From Brachybacterium endophyticum (GTDB lineage: Bacteria; Actinomycetota; Actinomycetes; Actinomycetales; Dermabacteraceae): a stretch of DNA of 64,000 nt. Position 1 is the first letter of the stretch; each line of letters begins with the position of its first letter. Positions 59,340 through 64,000 of this stretch are shown one piece after another. Both the position numbers and the translations under genes were made by a program. The notes under the pieces are model-generated. The model saw only the letters and a list, made by a program, of their open reading frames with translations, was not told the origin of the DNA and did no database searches. The stretch spans positions 558,001-622,000 of the forward strand of contig NZ_QFKX01000002.1 of assembly GCF_003130585.1 (NCBI RefSeq), written 5' to 3'.

Positions 59340-59765
59340 ATGAACAACGTGTCAGGTGTTGCTTCGGTGGCGGGCGCGGCACCCGGGGACTGTGCGGACG
59401 ATCTTGTCGACGCCGACCGCGTCGCCCTGGTCGCAGCTCGTCTGCCGGCCCCCGAGGCGGTCCACGACACGGCCGACGTCTTCTCGCTGCTGGGCGATCC
59501 GACGCGGCTGACCCTCCTGCTCGGACTCCTGGACGGGGAGCTCTGCGTGCACGACCTGGCGGCGCTGACCGGCCAGTCGGACTCCGCCACCTCCCACGCG
59601 CTCAAGCTGCTGCGCGCCCATCGGGTGGTCGCCACCCGCCGTGCGGGCCGACGGATCTACTACCGGCTCGAGGACCCGCACGTGCGGATGCTCCTGGACC
59701 TCGCGATCGCCCACACCGAGCACTCGGAGGTCACCCACCCCGAGAAGGAGGGCGAGGGACGATGA
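59340..59765 (+). CDS. ArsR/SmtB-family metal-sensing repressor
   Basis: 141 residues. Winged-helix core with DPTRLTLLLGLLDGELCVHDL and the recognition helix SATSHALKLLRAHRVV. The metal site of helix alpha5 is complete: Asp112, His114, His125 and His128, spaced as D-x-H-x10-H-x-x-H, the Zn/Co-sensing pattern of CzrA and SmtB. Cys69 and His71 lie at the position of the alpha3N sensors, so a second site is possible. Its stop overlaps the start of a CDF transporter (ATGA), which it most likely represses until metal is in excess. Confidence 0.9.
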   Translation: MNNVSGVASVAGAAPGDCADDLVDADRVALVAARLPAPEAVHDTADVFSLLGDPTRLTLLLGLLDGELCVHDLAALTGQSDSATSHALKLLRAHRVVATRRAGRRIYYRLEDPHVRMLLDLAIAHTEHSEVTHPEKEGEGR

Positions 59766-60682
59766 GCGGGCACGGGCACTCGCACGGCACCTCGGCAGGG
59801 TCGGTGAGCGCGAGCGGCAGGCACCGGCGTCGACTCGCGCTCGCCCTCGTCCTGATCGGCGGGTTCTTCGTCGTCGAGCTGGTCACCGCGCTCGCCGCGG
59901 ACTCCCTGGCCCTGCTCTCCGATGCCGGCCACATGGCGGCCGACGTCCTCACCCTCGGGGCGGCGCTCGGCGCGACCGTCCTCGCTGCCCGGCCGGACCA
60001 CAGCGGGCGGCGCACCTACGGCCGCTACCGCGTGGAGGTCTTCGCCTCCCTGCTCGCTGTCCTCGTGATGCTCGCCGTCGCCGCTTTCGTGATCGTCGAG
60101 GCGATCGGTCGGATCGGCGGCACTGCCGAGGTCTCCTCGACGCCGATGCTGGTGGTGGGAGCGCTGGGTCTGGTGGTGAACCTCGTGGTGATGCGCCTGC
60201 TGAGCGCAGGCGCGGCCGAGAGCCTGAACGTCCGGGGCGCGTACCTGGAGGTGCTGGCCGACAGCGTCGGCTCGGTGGGCGTGATCGCCGCGGCGATCCT
60301 CGTGGGCGCGACGGGGACGAGTCTGTGGGACACGGCGATCGCGCTCGCGATCGGCATCTTCGTGGCGGTGCGCGCGGCCCTGCTGGGCCGGGAGGTGCTC
60401 GGCGTCCTCGGTCAGGTCACGCCTCCCCACCTCCACCCCGGCAGGGTGGAGGAGGACCTGCGGGCGCTGCCCGGTGTGACCGGCGTGCACGATCTGCACC
60501 TGTGGGCCGTGACCTCGGGGATGGACGTGCTGACGGTGCACCTGCGGGTGGCCACGACCCAGGAGAGCCACGCGGTGCTCGACGCGGCCCAGCAGATGCT
60601 GCGCGAACGCCACGGTCTGGACCACTGCACCCTGCAGATCGAGCCCGAGGACCACCACGCCGACGACGAGACCACCTGGTAG
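59762..60682 (+). CDS. Cation diffusion facilitator metal efflux protein
   Basis: 306 residues, six transmembrane helices plus a cytoplasmic C-terminal domain (about 215-300). The N-terminus is His-rich (MSGHGHSHG). In TM2 the metal site is His57-x-x-x-Asp61; in TM5 the usual His is Glu163, with Asp167 kept (YLEVLADSVGS). Zn transporters normally have His-Asp in both helices, so the preferred ion may differ. Exports a divalent metal in exchange for protons. Coupled to the ArsR sensor by a 4-base overlap. Confidence 0.9.
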   Translation: MSGHGHSHGTSAGSVSASGRHRRRLALALVLIGGFFVVELVTALAADSLALLSDAGHMAADVLTLGAALGATVLAARPDHSGRRTYGRYRVEVFASLLAVLVMLAVAAFVIVEAIGRIGGTAEVSSTPMLVVGALGLVVNLVVMRLLSAGAAESLNVRGAYLEVLADSVGSVGVIAAAILVGATGTSLWDTAIALAIGIFVAVRAALLGREVLGVLGQVTPPHLHPGRVEEDLRALPGVTGVHDLHLWAVTSGMDVLTVHLRVATTQESHAVLDAAQQMLRERHGLDHCTLQIEPEDHHADDETTW

Positions 60683-60754
60683 GTCACGCTGCGGGTCACG
60701 CGGCTCACGGCGTCGGGACCGCCTGCAGAGCCGAGTCCCCGGGTGGAACGGTGC

Positions 60755-61453
60755 TCAGGCCCCGGGGGCCAGCAGACGCGTGAGCTCCTCGAAGCTGTCG
60801 ACGACGGCGAGCGGCTGCTGGGCCTCGAGGGCGGGTCGCGTCCCCGCACCCCAGGTGACGCCCACGGCGTCCATGCCTGCCGCGTGCGCCGCCTGCAGGT
60901 CGGTCGCGGCATCGCCCACGTAGACGGCACGCTCGGGGCGTCCCTCGAGCAGGTCGAGCGCATAGTGCAGCGGGGCGGGATCGGGCTTGTGCGCGGCCGT
61001 GTGCTCCTTGCCGACCACCGCTTCGACGGCCGGCGCCCCCGTGATCTCGAGGCCGCGGCGGGCGAGCTCCGCGCCCTTCGAGGTGACCACTCCCAGGCGG
61101 GCGCCCGCGGCCCGCAGGACCTCCAGGTGCTCGGCGGCGCCGGGGTAGGTCGCGATCCGGTCGTCGTGGTGGGTCACGTTGTACTCCCGGTAGGCCCTCG
61201 CCATCACCGGTGTCCGCTGCGGATCCAGGGCCTCGAAGGTCTCCTCGAGCGCGAGGCCGATCCAGCTGCGCACCTCGGCCTCCTCGTACCCCTGGATCCC
61301 GAAGCGCTCGAACACGTGGGCGTAGGAGTCGACGATCAGGCCGACGGAGTCGACGAGGGTCCCGTCGAGGTCGTAGAGCACCAGCTCGTGGGAGAGGACC
61401 GGTGACTCGGGCGAGACTGCAGGGAGGGATGCGGGTGCGGACGGGGTGCTCAT
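60755..61453 (-). CDS. HAD-family phosphatase, phosphoglycolate phosphatase-like
   Basis: 232 residues. Nucleophile motif LYDLDGTLVDSV (Asp at about 28, with the second Asp two on), cap domain helices (about 40-110), GVVTSKGAEL (motif II Ser), HKPDPAPL (motif III Lys) and YVGDAATDLQAA (motif IV). Resembles Gph/PpaX, with 2-phosphoglycolate or pyrophosphate as likely substrates. The first 20 residues are variable. Convergent with the CDF gene, divergent from the SDR gene; no clear terminator lies between it and CDF. Confidence 0.8.
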   Translation of the reverse strand: MSTPSAPASLPAVSPESPVLSHELVLYDLDGTLVDSVGLIVDSYAHVFERFGIQGYEEAEVRSWIGLALEETFEALDPQRTPVMARAYREYNVTHHDDRIATYPGAAEHLEVLRAAGARLGVVTSKGAELARRGLEITGAPAVEAVVGKEHTAAHKPDPAPLHYALDLLEGRPERAVYVGDAATDLQAAHAAGMDAVGVTWGAGTRPALEAQQPLAVVDSFEELTRLLAPGA

Positions 61454-61508
61454 GGGCCCATCCTCTCGCGCCGGCGGACCGGTCGGGACCCCTCGGTGCT
61501 CGCGCCCG

Positions 61509-61514
61509 TATCCT
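61509..61514 (+). promoter_or_regulatory. -10-like hexamer of SDR gene
   Basis: TATCCT with 8 bases before the ATG at 61523. Confidence 0.45.
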
Positions 61515-61522
61515 CGGTGTCC

Positions 61523-62323
61523 ATGACCTCCGATGCTTCTGCCGCCGCCATCCCCTCCACCTCGGCCGACCGCCTGACCGCCGTCGTCACCGGTGCTTCC
61601 TCCGGGATCGGTCGGGCGAGCGCCCGACGCCTGCGCGCGGACGGCTGGCGCGTGCTCGCCGTCGCCCGGCGCGAGGACCGGCTGGCCACTCTGGCCGCGG
61701 AGACGGGCTGCGAGACCCTCGTCGCGGACGTCACCGAGGACGAGGACGTCGCCCGTCTGGTCGAGCGTGTGGACGAGCTGTTCGACGGACGGGTGAACGC
61801 GGTGGTGAACATCGCCGGCGGAGCCTTCGGACAGGAGGCCGTCGATGCGGCGGACCTGGACGCCTGGCAGCGCATGTACTCGACGAACGTGCTGGGCACC
61901 GCCCGGGTCACCCGCGAGCTCCTGCCGGCCCTGCGCGCGAGCGGCCGCGGCGACATCCTGGTGCTGTCCTCGACCGCGGCCCAGGGTGCCTACGAGGGTG
62001 GCGCCGGGTACAACGCCGCAAAGGCCGGAGAGCACATGGTCGCCTCGGCTCTGCGCCTCGAACTCGCCGGCGAGCCTATCCGGGTCATCGAGATCGCGCC
62101 CGGCATGGTCCGCACCGAGGAGTTCTCCCTGGTGCGCCTGGGGGACAAGGAGCGTGCGGACAAGGTCTACGACGGCGTCGAGAACCCGCTGAGCGCCGAT
62201 GACTGCGCGGACGTCGTCTCCTACGCGCTGAACGCACCGCACCACGTCAACCTCGACCTGGTGACGATCCGGCCCCTCGCGCAAGCCGCCCAGCACAAGG
62301 TGGCGCGGCACGTCGGACTCTGA
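61523..62323 (+). CDS. Short-chain dehydrogenase, NADP-linked
   Basis: 266 residues. Cofactor motif TGASSGIGRASARRL with the Arg-rich ARRED loop favouring NADP, catalytic Ser in LSSTAAQG and GYNAAKAGEH (Tyr-x-x-x-Lys). The fold continues through IEIAPGMVRTEEFSLV. It resembles the YdfG/serine 3-dehydrogenase subgroup of oxidoreductases of 3-hydroxy acids. Substrate uncertain. The start at 61523 is preferred over an upstream in-frame codon because of the promoter hexamer. Confidence 0.85.
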   Translation: MTSDASAAAIPSTSADRLTAVVTGASSGIGRASARRLRADGWRVLAVARREDRLATLAAETGCETLVADVTEDEDVARLVERVDELFDGRVNAVVNIAGGAFGQEAVDAADLDAWQRMYSTNVLGTARVTRELLPALRASGRGDILVLSSTAAQGAYEGGAGYNAAKAGEHMVASALRLELAGEPIRVIEIAPGMVRTEEFSLVRLGDKERADKVYDGVENPLSADDCADVVSYALNAPHHVNLDLVTIRPLAQAAQHKVARHVGL

Positions 62324-62531
62324 GGCGTGAGCGCCCCGGGCGGGGAGGCCGCCTACGACCGGGGTATGCCCTAGGATCCGCCGGACGAGGGATGTGCCGA
62401 CGCGCCGGGCGCGAGATGGTGGAACCATCGGCGGCTCGATGACAGAGTGACCGGGGACGGCTACGCCGCCCGGGACCGGGCGCCGCACAGGACGCACCAC
62501 CCCGCAGGACAGCAGCACCAGGAGGACGGAC

Positions 62532-62774
62532 ATGGACGAGCGCAGGATGCACACCGTCCCCTCCCACACCCTGAGCTCCGCCCGGCCGGAGGGACCTCGC
62601 GCCGGGGACCGGCCGCAGCTGTTCGCCGTGATCGTGACGATCGCGCTGCTCTGTCTGCTCACGGTGCTGCTGGGTGGTCCGCTGATGCCCCTCGCGTCCT
62701 CGACCGCGATGGCGGCGATCTCGGTCCTGCTGGTCACGATCGGATGGGTCGTCGCCGGGCCCCGTCGCCGCTAA
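62532..62774 (+). CDS. Small two-helix membrane protein
   Basis: 80 residues. A hydrophilic N-terminus (about 1-28) followed by two hydrophobic helices (about 30-49, LFAVIVTIALLCLLTVLLGG, and 52-74) and an Arg-rich end. AGGAGGAC precedes the ATG, which supports translation. No family recognised. It stands alone between an SDR gene and a convergent ferredoxin gene. Confidence 0.6.
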   Translation: MDERRMHTVPSHTLSSARPEGPRAGDRPQLFAVIVTIALLCLLTVLLGGPLMPLASSTAMAAISVLLVTIGWVVAGPRRR

Positions 62775-62852
62775 GGGTCTCCCGGTCGGCCGCAGGTCGT
62801 CGGACCCGCGCCCGCTGATCCACGCGGTCACCGACCGCCGCGCGGGCTCCGA

Positions 62853-63125
62853 TCAGACGTCGAGCTCGATCTCCCCGATGCCGCGGGAGACGCACACCGT
62901 GATCCGCTCCTCGCGCTCGTCCTCGTCGAGGAACTCGTCCTCGTGGATCACGTCCCCGGCCAGCAGCGGCAGCACGCAGGTGCCGCACACCCCGCCCTCG
63001 CACGAGTAGTCGACGTCGATGCCGGCATCGAGGAGGGCCTGCAGGAGCGTGTGCTCGCCGTCGACCTCCACGGTGGTGCCGGACCGGTGGCACTTCGCGG
63101 TGAACGGTTCGCCGAGCGTGGCCAT
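62853..63125 (-). CDS. Plant-type 2Fe-2S ferredoxin
   Basis: 90 residues. Cluster ligands Cys42, Cys47, Cys50 and Cys78 in SCEGGVCGTC ... TVC, the CxxxxCxxC(x~27)C pattern. It resembles the C-terminal ferredoxin domain of phthalate-dioxygenase-type reductases more than adrenodoxin (GVCGTCVLPLLAGDVIHEDEFL). An electron carrier for an unknown oxygenase or reductase; no partner gene is adjacent. AAGGAGCG precedes the ATG. Confidence 0.85.
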   Translation of the reverse strand: MATLGEPFTAKCHRSGTTVEVDGEHTLLQALLDAGIDVDYSCEGGVCGTCVLPLLAGDVIHEDEFLDEDEREERITVCVSRGIGEIELDV

Positions 63126-63353
63126 GAGCGCTCCTTCGGGGATCGGGACAGCGCGTCCAGCATCGCATGTCCGCTAACCGGGGAAGAGGTGAGGGTGCTC
63201 TCACCTCGAGGTGTCGTCCGAGCGCCTCGCGGGACGCAACCTGTGCGACGACTGTGCCGAGGCGATCGACCGCCTGTGCGCCCCCGCGCAGCTCTGTGCT
63301 GCGCACCTGCCCGGGTCTAGGGTCGGTCCCACCACCTCGAACGGGAGCAGACC

Positions 63354-64000
63354 ATGACCCACACCCCCTCCGCGCTCTCCGCGCTGCCGGCCCTCACGCG
63401 GTCCGACGGCACGGCGATCCGGGCGCTCGTGGTCGAGGACGAGCCGACGATCGCCGACCTGCTGCGCTTCCCGCTGCAGATGATCGGCTGGGAGGCGACC
63501 GTCGTCGGCGACGGGCTGGAGGCCGTGCGGGTCGCTCGCGAGCTCCGCCCCGACGTGCTGGTCCTGGACCGGATGCTGCCGGGCATCGAGGGCCTCGAGG
63601 TGCTGCGCAGGATCCGCGCCCTGCAGCCCGAGGTCCCCTCGCTCATGCTGACGGCGATGGACGCCCCTTCCGACCGGGTCCAGGGACTCGCCTCCGGCGC
63701 CGACGACTACGTGACCAAGCCCTTCACGATGGAGGAGGTGCTGCTGCGGCTGCACCGTCTGGTCCAGCGCACGGGGGCGGCACCGGTCCGCAGCACCGAA
63801 CTGGTGGTGGGGGACCTGGTGATGGACCTCGACACCCACGAGGTGACGCGTGCGGGGGAGGAGATCCCACTGACCGCGACCCAGTACCAGCTGCTGCAGT
63901 ACCTGATGGAGAACCCGCGGCGCGTGCTCTCGAAGGCACAGATCCTGGACGCGGTGTGGAACTACGACTTCGGCGGGCAGGCCAACATCGTCGAGCTCTA
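63354..64000 (+). CDS. OmpR/PhoB-family response regulator, 3'-truncated by window edge
   Basis: The visible 215 residues hold a receiver domain with the acidic pair VVEDEPTI, the phospho-acceptor Asp in VLVLDRMLPG and Lys in YVTKPFTM, then a winged-helix domain (VMDLDTHEVTRAGEEIPLTATQYQLLQYLMENP and LSKAQILDAVWNYDFGG). A histidine kinase probably follows past the edge. ATG at 63354 has GGGAGC upstream; TAGGGT at 63318-63323 is a possible -10. The first 22 residues before the receiver are variable. Confidence 0.85.
   Translation, partial: MTHTPSALSALPALTRSDGTAIRALVVEDEPTIADLLRFPLQMIGWEATVVGDGLEAVRVARELRPDVLVLDRMLPGIEGLEVLRRIRALQPEVPSLMLTAMDAPSDRVQGLASGADDYVTKPFTMEEVLLRLHRLVQRTGAAPVRSTELVVGDLVMDLDTHEVTRAGEEIPLTATQYQLLQYLMENPRRVLSKAQILDAVWNYDFGGQANIVEL

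Overview
The window is a 64-kb chromosomal segment of a very GC-rich, high-GC Gram-positive bacterium (Actinomycetota). The gene set points there: mycothione reductase, CarD, paired ClpP1/ClpP2 with ClpX, a SenX3/RegX3-type system beside PhoU, GuaB1, and two LytR-CpsA-Psr cell-wall ligases. Gene content suggests a Micrococcales member, perhaps near Brachybacterium, but that placement is a guess. No rRNA, insertion sequence, prophage or CRISPR array is visible. Both window ends cut through genes.

Layout. 1-6.8 kb: end of mycothione reductase, a large LCP protein, guaB1, galE. 6.9-15.1 kb: ilvA, an odd PTS IIB-like protein, carD, a lipoprotein, the regX3/senX3 pair opposite phoU, a DUF4235 protein and a second LCP protein. 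15.5-22.2 kb (minus strand): trmB, a lone Rieske lipoprotein, def, a YihY/BrkB membrane protein, a GH65 phosphorylase and a beta-phosphoglucomutase. 22.4-31.2 kb: an SRPBCC protein, a Rossmann protein, an MFS transporter, an ABC ATPase/membrane pair, an aminotransferase and an alkylation-repair pair (MGMT plus Ada/AlkA fusion). 31.3-38.8 kb: tRNA-Gly, tRNA-Pro, trigger factor with an unusual basic tail, an NlpC/P60 hydrolase, clpP1-clpP2-clpX and a chorismate mutase.

38.9-49.9 kb is the most notable region: a self-contained selenocysteine island. A molybdenum formate dehydrogenase alpha gene has an in-frame UGA at 39473-39475, followed by a hairpin whose U17, G23 and U24 fall at the same positions as in the E. 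coli fdhF SECIS. Its iron-sulfur and NrfD membrane subunits follow with overlapping ends. Then come an SDR gene, selD (minus), the tRNA-Sec gene, and selA-selB. Everything specific to making and inserting selenocysteine lies within 11 kb of the only selenoprotein I can see here. The alpha subunit lacks a recognisable Tat signal, so the active site may face the cytoplasm.

49.9-64 kb: valS (archaeal-like type), a lipoate-protein ligase, an unknown conserved-looking protein, a three-gene ABC-2 exporter, a dicarboxylate/amino-acid symporter, an ArsR-CDF metal module, a HAD phosphatase, an SDR, a small membrane protein, a 2Fe-2S ferredoxin and the start of a response regulator.

Two global features stand out. 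At least eleven protein genes have a TANNNT hexamer ending 6-8 bases before the start codon, which suggests widespread leaderless transcription. Several convergent gene ends carry strong perfect hairpins, including a 64-bp perfect palindrome at 13599-13662.
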